In this document: in pieces, positions 1 through 11,005 of the stretch | Position numbering within the stretch: position 1 is the stretch's first letter | Layout of the letters: each line of letters starts with the position of its first letter | Source: Norana najaformis | Taxonomy: Eukaryota; Annelida; Clitellata; Crassiclitellata; Hormogastridae | Assembly (NCBI GenBank): GCA_964023275.1 | Contig: OZ029916.1 | Location: forward strand, 35,217,727-35,281,726 | Direction of reading: 5' to 3' | DNA: 64,000 nt | The notes under the pieces: model-generated | What the model was told of the DNA's origin: nothing | The model's database searches: none | What the model saw: only the letters and a program-made list of their open reading frames with translations | Made by a program: the position numbers and the translations under genes

Positions 1-298
1 ACAGGTGCATCTTAAAATAAGAAGAGAATAACTTGAGTTGAGTTAGAAGGAACAGTACGTATGTTCAAGGGAATCCTGTTCCCAACAGATGGACCAACAA
101 ACGACAGTGGGCAGTTGATGCACGGTAGAAAGGAACCAAAACATTTTCACATGGAGTCAAGTTAAGTGAATGAAGCCCCTACTGGGTTTAAACTGGGACG
201 AACAGCTCTCGAATGTATGCTAGGGTGGTGCTGACTAACCAGGCCTTGCCCTGGCGGAGGAGGTTATCAAAACAGCAAATGCCTGACCTAACAGATTG

Positions 299-457
299 CT
301 AATGCATCTGCCTTTCACGTTTATGTCCAAATTCCAGCGTGTCTTGTGATATGGACAATTTGTTGTCAAGCCATGCAACCCGTAAGGAAAGGCTGTCCTG
401 TTGAATTGCTGCTGTTGTCTGTGCTTCAGCTAAAAGATCCTTCAACCCTTGGATCAT
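299..457 (-). other. Unassigned small ORF of 52 residues
   Basis: An ATG-to-TAG ORF on the minus strand encodes a polar, helix-prone peptide with no cysteine (start MIQGLKDLLAEAQ, end GHKRERQMH). It lies downstream of the last kinase exon I could place, but it has no kinase C-lobe motif and I see no clear acceptor joining it. Its composition resembles the helical tails of proteins linked to DNA transposons, which is only an impression. It could equally be chance. The rest of 1-752 holds no exon I can support, so the missing kinase C-lobe probably lies beyond the left edge. Confidence 0.15.
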
Positions 458-752
458 GTCTCATGACTACCACTGATGCAGGCATGTAATAAACAAATGA
501 TTAACTTACCTTAATTACCACATGTGTCAAATTTGTCAAAGGGATGTTGAACCAAAGTTTCTCTCTTTTGGACTCACTTAGTCAGTGATTAAGTAAGACT
601 ACTTTCTTACTCACTTATAAATAAGTAAGAGCATTGTATACATGTATATAAGATAACATTTCCTGTAGTGCCCCTCAGAAAAATGCTGCATACACGACTC
701 TCGCTGATCTAAACAAGCAAGTTTTACGGTATTGTCAGAGCACAAGAGTTAC

Positions 753-3700
753 CATGTAAAAGGAAGCATTCCACTCAGCATCTGATAACAAACGACACCA
801 GCCGACCAGACATCAACTTTTGTACCATAGCTACAAACATGACCAGAATTAACAATATAAATAATCAGCCAGGATCTAGGTCATAATAGGCAACTAGTCG
901 CCACTGTCATTGTCATCATCTTCATTCTTCATTATTGTCATAATCAACATATTCATCGCCATCATCACTCTAAGCCTCATCATCATCCTCATTATTATCA
1001 TCACCATGATCTTTATAGTCACCACATTAATTGCCATCTTAATCATCATAACCATCATTAAAATCATCACCACAAGCATCTGCAAGAGCATAATAGTAAT
1101 CATCATTATAACATGTATCACCCATGTAATCATCACCACATTCATCATTCTCATAAAAGCTATCCTCAATAATCGACACCATCCTAATGATCATCATCAA
1201 TTATGTCACTACTATCATCCCTGCTAGAGATTTTTAAAAGCATCATCGAACCAAGGTCCCTGAAGCATTTCTGGTGCAGTGTATTCCAAAGTTCCCCATA
1301 TCTTGCTCACAGAATCCTCCCCAATCTCCATGGCAACAGCCAGCCCTGCAAGACGTAACTGCCTGTGTACGCCCTGACGGTCATAGGAGACCTAAACCAC
1401 ATCAACACATATTTATTTATTTCTGGATCTTCTTTTATTTATAACCTGTCTTAAGTCACACCTTCAAGTATTTAGCTCTGTTAGACAGCCATGTTTAACT
1501 ATTTTGTGAGGTTCTTAAAAGGCTTTATATAAATAATCACATACATACATAAAAATACAAACACAAACATACATAGTCAGATACATACATACATTCATAC
1601 ATACATACATACATACACACAGATACATATACCGTCGACGCGGCTTAAGTGCATAGCCTGGGGACTGCCTTGAACCTATGCACTTAATCGACTTATGCAC
1701 ATAAGAGAAGTGAACATGAACTGTGCTAAGTTGGCTAAATGTATTGGTATATGTACTTAATAACAGAGATGGAGCCTGCATACTATAATGCCTTCAGAAA
1801 CAATTCAGTTAAAATAAATCTAAGGGTTAAATTAGAATTGTTAGTGCCAAATACACCGTACGTGTACTCCAACTTCTTACAACGGGGGAAAGAAATGATA
1901 CGGTTTGCACACTCCGGAATGTCGACCGGTAACAATGTTAAGTCACCTGCTGATATGGACCACAGTGCAACTAAGACAGACCATTTGACAGCCGGAGTCG
2001 TTTGCTGTCCGTGGGCGAAATACGGGTGGGAGGATCAACTGCTGGCGCCATGTATTGCTGGTAAGGGACCACAATGCCTCGGCGGCCAGATTGTTCTAAG
2101 CTGCCTATGCAGTTAAGCGGCGTTGATATACACAGAGCAAAGCATAACGAGCCTGTAGTCAGCTGTGCACATAACCGAATTATGCACATATGCGATATGC
2201 ACATGCCCACAGTTGGCTTCCATTGAAATACCCTATATTAAAATGGGACCGGCCAGCTTCTATGCACATAAGCGACTGATGCATTTATCTGCTACGCACA
2301 TAAGTGGCGTCGACTGTATGCACATATATATGCATATATACATGATAAAAATATATGAAATTATGAGGCATCTACCGATGATGCTAACAAAATGTGCATT
2401 AGGGTTGCACTAACAACTTGCTCCAAGTCCTGTTGGATTTTGACTTGACTTTTTACTACGATTTCGCTGGAAGTGACCACCAGTCAATGGATGCTTTGTG
2501 AGTATTATGATAATGGCAATATAAAAGTGATTAGATTCAATTAGAAGTGTCTCTGCAACGATTGTCTCAGATAAGACTCAATCCTTCACACTTTGCATTG
2601 CAAGTTGAGTGCTCAATCAATTGGCAGTGATGGTGGATAACTGACCAACAAGACAACCAGTGAAATGCAGCAAATTAAGCAAAGACAGTGCAATGCTCAA
2701 TGAATAAATTAACAACTAAGCCAATTTAGGATAAGGGATTTAAGTCTTGTTAAATGCATTAAGAAACTAAAAGATGCAAAGTAAATCAGGCAAAGGAAGC
2801 AAATAAGAGAAGTCCTGACAGATGCATTAAGTAGATTTATATAACGGCAACATCAAAAACCCACAGAATCTTGGCTCTGGGGAGGACAACCTACCAGAAT
2901 GTTTTCAGGTTTGATGTTTCGATGAACAATGCGCAGAGAGTGGAGGTAGCTGATGGCAGAGCACAGCTGAGCCATCAAGCATCCGGCCTCCCTTTCCGTA
3001 AAGAACTCGGACAGAAGGATTGCGTCCATCAGGTCTGCGCCCTGGATTGAAAAATGAAAAACTAATATCCAAAGGATCATTGTTTAAATACTCAAATTTA
3101 TAATGATGATGACAATGATGATCAGGATGGTGATGATGATGATATGTAATGATTAAAGTGTATATGTAATGTCATGTAAATTTCTTAGTGCCATACAAAA
3201 GCCACATGAAGGAGACCAAATTATTCATTGATACTAAATCAAATCAAGTAATGATAACAGTGGTTAAAATAAAAACAGATGACTGCGAAAAATGAAGACT
3301 GCTTGTGTGTGATGCATCCTAGAAACAGCTCACCAATAATGTAGTATAAATTAGCATTATTACATTACTCTGATTGGTGGTATGCTTAACCCATAATCTA
3401 ATGATTGTGGGTTTGAGCCCGTTCAGCAGATTCTGTGTAATGACCCTGGACAAGTCAATCACGCACATCTGTGTCTGTCCCCAAGCAGCGTAAATCTGTA
3501 CCGGCATAAGCTGGAAAGTAAATTGCAAGTCTTGCAACGCACTGGCCTAGTCTCCAGGACCTTGGGATTTGCCCATTGCTGGCCCAAGGGCCTAAGAGCA
3601 GAAATAAGCACCACCTCCATATTCAACTAGGGATATGGGAACTATACAATATCCTTTATCCATAATTGTGCCTACCTTGAAATACTCCACTATCACATAT

Positions 3701-6700
3701 AACTCAGGAACCGTATCCATTTCATCAATAAACTGCAAAATGTTGCTATGCTTCAGTCGGCGTAGCATCGAAAGTTCATAGTAGATTGCATCAAGTTCAT
3801 CATCAGTGAGCCTTGCTTTGTCAAAGATCTTCATTGCCATGGCCTGCTGTGAATCACCCCTAGAAGAAAAATCCACAGGTCCACAAACATTATTTTATGA
3901 AAAATCCACAGGTTGACAAACATTACTTAATGAGTGTAGATTGTCTGATGCTGATCTATTCAGTAGCGCATATAATCCAACAATTGGGGGTTTGCACTTG
4001 CAGGGCAAACTTCAAGTAATGACTCCAGACAAATTGTGTATGCACACTTGTCTCACACCTCAGACCCTGATTCACCGACCCTGCATGCAGAACAAGTACA
4101 ATAAATAAAAAATAAAAATTACACACTTCTCAGTTTACAAATTGCATAAATTTTTACAGTACATTTCTAAGTTCTCTCACAAGTCATTATGTAAATACTC
4201 AGTTACCAAAGGCAGCCCAAAACATTTGAAGTTGGTTAAGAGATATTAGAGTCTCTTGTATAATGATGGAACAAATTGCCAAAACATCCATCTGACTAAT
4301 TTAAGATCAAATCTGAAAATGCCAACTGATGCTCATTTCAAAGTGAAACCACAGTCATAATATACTGGAAAATTGCAGTCAAAAGACCTTCTCACAGTTC
4401 CGGTTGGGAGCATTCATCCGCTAAACCCATTGAATTCTAACAGACTGAATCAAACAGGAGAAGCGAGACTCACTTGTCGTAGCAGCATTTCATGACCGCG
4501 TAGTCTGTCCAAATCACAGTCTTGCCCATTCTGTACTTTGACAGCAGGGGAAAAGGAATTCCCAAATCATCACCTTAATATAATGAAACAGATCATTTAC
4601 ATGGAGCCTTTGTTGGGTCCTTAAGGAGTGCCATATGAAAATTACAGTTAATTACATAACATGATCTTACTCTGCAGACATCCATTATTGTGCTATGTAT
4701 GTATGTATGTACGTACGTACGTATGTATGTATAAATGTATGAATGTTTGTTCTATTGGTTGATGCCCCCTTGTGCATTAGACACTGGCACTTCAGAAGTT
4801 TCTAAGTTTTTAATAATAATAATACATATGTATAAATATACATATGCATGCATATTGTAATTGTAATTGTAATCTGACATTTATAAAGCGCCACTTCAAG
4901 AATAGACTCATCAGAAGCGCTCCCGACCCGAACCAGTGAAACCACTGGCAAATAATACAGACTTCAGGCGCTTGCGAAACTGCGGAAGAGACAAACTGAG
5001 GAATATTAATATGTCTGATGAATATTAATACTGATAATTGAAGTATACTACATGAGACCATGTAGTATAATAACATAACTAAGTTTAGATTCCCATAAGT
5101 TAAATCAAACAAGAGAAATTCTCGATCACTGCAGAAGGGCTCCAATAAATTTACAAGTTTTCACAGCCACAACGAATTTCAAAATTATCTAATTATTAAT
5201 GAATATTCAAGAGCATTTACAATCTGCAGGCTTTTCCTGCAGAATGTATATTTAATTATGAATAAACTACACAAGAAATATGTAATTTACCTGCACGACC
5301 TCGGTTTACCACAGTTACTATCTGGAAGAGATATGCAAATAGTTAACATTTAATTTCATAAATGTTCACTAAATAATGATTATTAATACAACTGTGCCAA
5401 AATAATGAAGCTAGTTTTCCAGTTACAGATAATTAAAGGATGAATAGAATTAATAAGACAATCTATTGCCATGATGGGGGAGACACAACCTGCAAAATCC
5501 AGTTATGACAACAATCATGTCACAATCAAGTCAGTTTTGACACTTTCATGCCACATTTGTCAGTACTGACATGATAATGTTACTAGAGTTCAGTGGGAAG
5601 GTCAAAGGTAATACATTCACTTACACACCTCTAAAAAAATCTCCTCAGAGGTGTGTTCCCTATGTTGAAGGATCATGCGGCTGAGGCACATACAACACAG
5701 CAATGCAACAATTGGACACCTTTTTGTGCCCAAGTTACGACAAACGTACGCTTGCATGTATGTAGTAAACAATAAAACATACAACTGTAATTTGATAATG
5801 CCCTCCTTGCCAAGTTCAGAAGTGCACATTAAGCAAAGGAACAGGAATGTTAAGAACTGTAAACAGACTGGAAGAAGGAAGTTTTGAGTTTAGAACGAAA
5901 GATAGTCTTGATAACAGAGTTGTGCACATGAGAGAGTTCCAGACGGAGAGACCAGCAACTGTGAATGAACACCGGCCAAAGACATGTACCAGGACTGTAC
6001 TGGAAAATGCTTTCCAGAAGATGCTGATCAAAGAGGAGATCGGCCTGTAACAGAGCTGTTTCTGATCATGCCAGCCTATGCTTTATTTGGCAGCTGTTGA
6101 AAACCAAGCTCACGATTTCGATTATGATCAGAAGAGGTTGTGGTTCAAATTTTTTACACTATATATAAACAATAGTTTGAATAACAAACACAAATCTAAT
6201 CTAAAATATGTAAACCTTGGCAAAAATTGTATCAAGGCAATTCTTGCATCTAGGGTTTAACAAAAAACTCATAATAAAGGCAATAAATGTTGTGCTCTAT
6301 GTTGCCTATTCACCAACATTACACCCAGATTCTTATGCTTGAACCAGAGTTTTTCTCGGCTCGAATTCATCTTAACCTTCTGTTCATTTACTGATAGACA
6401 CTTCTGAACTTATAAAAGACATCTTCTGATTTACATAGAGGCTCAAAAACACATGCCTCTCTTTCATCTGCTAAAGTTACAGAGAACTTTAAGTACCTTT
6501 GGTTTCTTGATGTTGGAAGAAAACCTGGGCAGATTGTTTGACCAAACACTTGCTGAAGGTGTCTTTGTTACAGCTGGATATGAATTTAGCTCTGAAATTA
6601 ATTTTTAAAATATACTTTTAAAGTATCTTTTAAAATATATTCAAAATATATATTTAAAAAAATATTTTTAAAAAAGCATAGCAAAGGCTTCATGTGAATG

Positions 6701-8481
6701 TAACATTACAACACACAATATTGCCATCTAAAGGTTTCTCATGAGCACATTGTGTATTGGTACACTGCAATGTAACTGAACATATATATATATAGTGTCT
6801 TTTAATATCAGTATTTAAATTCAGTTCGTGTACCTCCTACACAGAGGTCAAGTGATTAAAGTGAAGGATTCAGATAGTTTGTCAGACATCTCAAATGTAT
6901 TAATATGTACAGAAGCCCCATCATCATCACATTTTTAACCACTGAATTTGAGTAAAAATAATCGATTCATGGTGGTCTATAGTATTTGGCTACAAATGGT
7001 GAGAAATCCATAATGTACTCTGCCAAGTTTAGAGGCATGTATTTTCTGCTCCACTGGTGCCTCTAGGGAGCTCAGTGTTGTACACAGTATGCAGTGAGAT
7101 CAGACATGTGCAGAGTTTAGAAAAATGAAGTTGCCAGCACTTCATACTCATTGCTGCCTCCCGGATTTAGCAAGAAGATTTCCATGCACTCTTTGATTCT
7201 TATAATCCCTAAGAGAAGCGTAACAACTTTCATACCGGCTGCACTGAGTAGCAAATCATCCGGTGAAATGATTTCTGTGGCAAAAGCAATAAAAATGGTG
7301 TCCTCCTGGAACAGGTCTTCAAGCCATTTTACCTTCAAAATTAAAACCATTTGTTGAATCATGCATCACGAAAGCAATTCAAAGAGTTCATTAGGCTCTT
7401 ACTCTCTTACATGCATTTTTAACTAGAAATCTACGGATTTTCTGAGAATGTATGAATCATTAAAAGATGAAAAGTAGGGAGATGAGTTTAGAGGTGGGTT
7501 ATGCCAGGCTGGTTACATGCAAAGTAAGCCAGCAACAGAAGATTCCAAATTCAAAGAAAACTGTGACTGTATTGTACTTATAGCAACAAAGGAACGCTTG
7601 GTAAGTTGATCAGGCATCTCTTACATACCAATTTGTTTGATTAGCTATTAAACTGCTGTACACAATAGAAGTGATTAGATTAGATCAGGCAAATGAAATT
7701 AGTTATCATGAAATTAACTGACCTCATTTCCAGACACTGAACAGAGATGTTTAATTCCTCCTTCACGCATCATCAGATTCTGCTCTAGACTACCAATGAC
7801 CTGATCCAAAGATGTCGCAGTTTTGTTATCCAGAGTCACCTTAGTCATGTAGCGAGGCCGAGGGCCAGCCCGAATCACATAGATTGTCCTCGATTGAACG
7901 AAACTGCGATCTCCACCACTGACGGACAATTCAATAGGATCCTGTTCTCCGTAAGATGGGCTCGGTGGCCCATCTTGGTGCGTATCAGCTGGTGATCGAT
8001 TTCTTGACAGGATCGGATCAGCACTTCCATACTGCAATGGCTTAAACAATTCGGTAGAACTGAATACGTAGCCTCTGCCCTCTTGGAGTTCATCCAGTGA
8101 CGTAATGCGTCTTCCATCAGTTGAAAATATGTAACGAATTCCCTTTGGAAGGACAGAAACGTCGCATATTGGATGTCGATTGGCATCTAATATCAAGCTA
8201 TCAATGGAAGGATAGATCTTGGAGCTGATGGGTAATACAACTCCTCTGAAGAATGGATCGCCATTTCGAAAAAATGTGATTTTCTTTGCTTGAATGCTGG
8301 ATGACGAGGAACAAGAGGATCTCTGTGGTGATTTCGACCTAAGTTTCGGCGATTTAAGTGTTCTCACTGCACTGAATGAGGATGTTGAATGCCAGTTACT
8401 CTTTGCTCTCTTACTGTGGAAATCGGTGGTTCTGCCATCTTGCCGTGATCTTTTTGAACTCACATCAGAATGAAATGACAT
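753..8481 (-). CDS. DCLK-like: Doublecortin-like protein kinase relative, predicted pseudokinase (3' end missing)
   Basis: Seven exons join in frame for about 501 residues: 8481-7723, 7332-7236, 4573-4474, 3859-3676, 3041-2895, 1391-1252 and 830-753. Residues 1-65 are basic and Ser-rich. DCX domain 1 is about residues 66-151 (starts KKITFFRNGD); DCX domain 2 is about 198-285, ending EDTIFIAF across the first intron. A kinase domain starts near residue 299, as in DCLK proteins, which bind microtubules through DCX. The beta3 Lys329, alpha-C Glu347, catalytic-loop Asn427 and APE (468-470) are kept. The glycine loop is degraded (GKTVIWTDYAVMK), HRD is HRN at 420-422, and the DFG position reads LAGLAV. 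The end of the kinase C-lobe lies off-window. The start is the first ATG; the same frame opens upstream only with TTG. DCLK-type family: sure. Loss of catalysis: inferred from the motifs. Confidence 0.88.
893..1215. repeat. Degenerate ATC/CAT trinucleotide repeat
   Basis: About 320 bases of imperfect CATCAT, TCATCA and ATTATC runs fill part of a kinase intron. Long open frames on both strands here are rich in Ile and Met only because of the repeat. They are not genes. Confidence 0.85.
1540..1626. repeat. CATA tetranucleotide microsatellite
   Basis: Repeated ACATACAT and related runs stop right at the TA target site of the terminal-inverted-repeat element that follows. Confidence 0.85.
1632..2316. 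mobile_element. Non-autonomous pogo/Tigger-like DNA transposon (685 bp)
   Basis: The left end reads CCGTCGACGCGGCTTAAGTG. The right end, reversed, reads CAGTCGACGCCACTTATGTG. The two match over about 20 bases with a few differences. Each end is flanked by TA (1630-1631 and 2317-2318), the target duplication of Tc1/mariner elements. The CAGTCGAC-type end is typical of the pogo branch as I know it. Copies of TGCACATAAG sit in both orientations inside the ends, as subterminal repeats. A 125-codon open frame at 1739-2116 shows no transposase motif, so the element looks like a MITE needing a transposase from elsewhere. It sits in a kinase-gene intron between exons 3041-2895 and 1391-1252. Confidence 0.7.
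3395..3560 (+). repeat. SINE family B copy, tRNA-like head
   Basis: Box-B-like GGGTTTGAGCCC is followed by a conserved body (TGACCCTGGACAAG, CCCCAAGCAG, CGGCATAAGCTGGAAAGT). The body recurs at 25425-25560 and, reversed, at 34770-35060. A weaker relative lies at about 3970-4110. Confidence 0.6.
4692..4750. repeat. GTAT/GTAC microsatellite
   Basis: Consecutive GTAT units switch to GTAC and back within the intron between kinase exons 4573-4474 and 7332-7236. Confidence 0.8.
4850..4990. repeat. Dispersed repeat family E copy
   Basis: TGTAATTGTAATC, AAGCGCCACTTCAAG and a CGCTCCCGACCCGA segment are echoed at about 58110-58320 (AAGCATCGCTTCAAGG, GCGCCCGGCCCGACATCCC). Two copies are too few to define the ends. 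Confidence 0.5.
5650..5765. repeat. Dispersed repeat family F copy
   Basis: GGATCATGCGGCTGAGGCAC and the bases after it resemble 42690-42800 (GATCATTCGGCTGAGGAACA). The type is not recognised. It lies in the kinase-gene intron between exons 4573-4474 and 7332-7236. The rest of that long intron shows no further exon I can support. Confidence 0.45.
6596..6672. repeat. AT-only palindromic tract
   Basis: A run of TTTTAAAATATA and its complement could fold into AT hairpins. It is intronic and no function is visible. Confidence 0.7.
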
Positions 8482-8934
8482 GGATGAGTAGGAGTAGAAA
8501 AATCTCAAGATATTTTAAGTGAAAAAGTGACCTCTTTCATAACTGTTTTAGCACGGATCCTGCCACAATTAAGAACAATTAGAGTAAAAGATTTTTTCAC
8601 CTACTGGAAGTCTTGAAATCTGGACAGGCCTTCTACTGCAACATTGCTTTGGCTTTATGCACGATTATAACAGTGCTATAGAAGTTACTAAATTAAATTA
8701 TCTATCTATAATAATACTGTGTCAGCTGCCAGGTATGTGGAGGTACTTTTGCAATAATAATTCTTTGTACCACACATAACAGTTATTAGGCCTACTGACA
8801 ATTGTTTCACCTCAAAAGGTGTGCTGTCGCTGCATTGCCGTGGTCGTGTATGTGCTTCGGCCAAATGATTTTTCGATCTCTGGGCCACCTTCAGAGAAGT
8901 TTCTACAGAGGCGTGTAAACAAATCTGTTACCTA

Positions 8935-9150
8935 TACAATAACAATCGTAATCTCGAGATTTTTACAGCGTCCAACGAAAGCAAAGTCGCGAGAACCAGC
9001 TTATTCACAGGCGCTCAGTCAAAACAAAATCGATAGGCAAATGGGTTCAGTTCCATGTCAAGATCCGAGAGTCAGGCAGGCAGATAGTCAGACGGCTAAG
9101 GTGGGTGGTGTTTGGAATCGGATCTGCAAGATAAGGGGTAACAACAAATT
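8935..9150 (-). mobile_element. LINE 3' end, truncated copy
   Basis: Read on the minus strand this matches the 3' end shared with 18306-19182: GGTGTTTGGA-type start, then ATCGATTTTGTTTTGACTGA, CTGTGAATAAGCTGG, CGTTGG-type bases and a tail ending GATTACGATT. It lies about 450 bases upstream of the DCLK-like start codon. Confidence 0.75.
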
Positions 9151-9435
9151 TAGTAGCTGTTTCCCACGATCAGTGAAAAGAAATTACAACTGAATCCCAT
9201 AATTACGCATTCAAGCTAGCCTTGACAATTTTTCCATCTTACTTTATTATGCTACAGCTGTTCCGTTTGCGTGGAAATAAAATTAGACAGCTAGAAAATC
9301 ATTCTGATATACGATGGCGTCTGGCTTAAGAAAACATGCGTCATAGTCACTCCATTGACTAAAAATTCCTAATGAAGAGGCTATATTTTATGACGTAATA
9401 ACGCAATTTAACATCTTGATTCCCTATGTAACAGT

Positions 9436-9575
9436 AGCGTAATCGTAATTGCGAATTCCGCATTTCTTTAGCGCCTAGATTTAAAAAGATGAGGGAACAA
9501 GTTTATTCACTTATTAGGACAAAATCAAAGAGACAGATTGAAGCAGGCTCGATTCTAAGCAAGACCCTTTATTTA
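9436..9575 (-). mobile_element. LINE 3' end, decayed copy
   Basis: CGTAATCGTAATTGCG, TTTCTTTAGCGCCTAG and GGAACAAGTTTATTCACTTA follow the order of the family's 3' end reversed, with many changes. Between it and 9150 I see only unique AT-rich sequence. Confidence 0.55.
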
Positions 9576-9689
9576 AATTCTTTGTTTCCGAATCAGATTC
9601 AAATTATTCCATAGGCAAAATGCTCTATCGTTGGTAAGCACATGCTAGTCATCAATACATGTAGATGGAAGCATCACTATGGAAAAGAG

Positions 9690-10710
9690 TTTGACCAGGC
9701 TCTGTTCTTGGACCTCTTCTAGTCATCCAGTACACTACTCCACTCACGTCACTCATTACAGGAAGCTCAAATGACCATCACATCTATGATGACATTACCC
9801 AACTAATCATCTCTTTCTTTCTGAACTGATTCACCAAGTCTATAGATCATTTTCTTCGTGTGGTTACACAAATTTGTTATTGGATGACATCTAATCTCCT
9901 GTGCTTGAACCCATCTAAAACTGTATTCAAAGTTATAAGAATAAGTGAACAGCTCAGAAAAATTCCTAACCCCTTTATCTCCCTCAACTTGTGAGTCTAT
10001 TTCCACTCACACCTTACTACTAACTCTCCAGTCCGGGACTTAGGTGTGATATTCGACCAAAACCTGTTTCTCTGATCATATCACTCATCTTTCCTGCTCT
10101 TGCTTAATGCACATCCTTGACCTTCGCAGAATATACTTGACTTACAAAACGCATCTACCATCACCACATCCATAGTAAATTAGATTACTGCAATTCATTT
10201 TTCCTGAATGTAGACAACACCCAAAGAAACTATCACCAAAACCAAAACACCATCACATCACTCCAGTTCTGAAATCACTTCACTGGCTTAAAATAATGTT
10301 GAACCAACACAGTACAAAGTCCTATCACTTACTTATGACACATTTCAATCCTCAATCCTCCTATATTTACAATGCAACCACTCCCTTCAACCCAATTATT
10401 TTATTCCCCAATACTTCACCCTCCCATCATCTAGCTTATCCTTAAAATTTGGAAACCGCTCACAAGCCACAGCTGCCTCACCCCTCTGGAATAAACTTAA
10501 GCCCAAATTACGACAATTATCCGATCCAAACACCATCCTCCGTAGCCGTCTGACTATTTGCCTGCCATACCCAAGGACCTTGACCTGGATCCGAATCTGA
10601 CCCTTCCTGCCTATCAAATTTGTTTTGACTGAGCGCCTGTGAGTACCCTGTTTCCAGTGACTTGGCTTTCACTGGGTGCTGTAGAAATCTGAAGTTTATG
10701 ATTACGATTA
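9690..10710 (+). mobile_element. Truncated LINE (CR1/L2-like) with decayed reverse transcriptase and 3' tail
   Basis: Broken frames near 9690-9800 resemble a late reverse-transcriptase block (PGSVLGPL-like, then a HIYDDI remnant of the YADD motif). Next come the LDYCNSLFLNVD-like segment near 10180-10220 and the LKSLHWLK segment near 10270. The 3' end (TTTGTTTTGACTGAGCGCCT, TCACTGGGTGCTGTAGAAAT, GATTACGATTA) is shared with all other copies in this window. Frameshifts and stops throughout show it is dead. CR1/L2-like non-LTR elements typically carry this C-terminal segment and end in short microsatellite tails. Confidence 0.8.
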
Positions 10711-10898
10711 GCAATGAACTGTAAAGCCTAGGTGCTTTGTAACTGTTGGAATTGGTAACCAAAAAATATCAATTTGTAATTATATATTCATTTTCTCAAT
10801 AAAAATTAAATCAAGACATTTTTAGGTCAGTTCACATAATTACTCGACAAAGGCCATAAAATATAAAACTCAGCTATCTACGTACCTGTAAAGAAAAA

Positions 10899-10904
10899 TT
10901 TATT
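10899..10904 (-). terminator. Candidate polyadenylation signal for DCAF10
   Basis: AATAAA on the minus strand lies about 100 bases past the DCAF10 stop codon, a normal spacing. No transcript end has been seen. Confidence 0.45.
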
Positions 10905-11005
10905 AAAAAATCAATTTTTTAAGTAAAATGAATCTTCTCAGTAAACATTTGCAGTCTTTGAATGAAAAAGAATTTCTTATGTTTAGGACTTTGACAAAGG
11001 TTAAT

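Noticed and set aside
894-1227. Open frames on both strands, rich in Met/Ile
   Set aside because: Both are by-products of the CAT/ATC trinucleotide repeat in an intron.
1739-2116. 125-codon frame inside the pogo-like element as a transposase
   Set aside because: No DDE, helix-turn-helix or CENPB-like motif can be seen, and it is too short.
5292-5322. Possible 31-bp micro-exon of the DCLK-like gene, with AG before and GTAAAT after on the minus strand
   Set aside because: Including it breaks the reading frame into the next exon with immediate stops. Skipping it gives perfect phase.
8482-8508. Nine-residue N-terminal extension of the DCLK-like protein
   Set aside because: The extension begins with TTG; the first ATG is at 8481.
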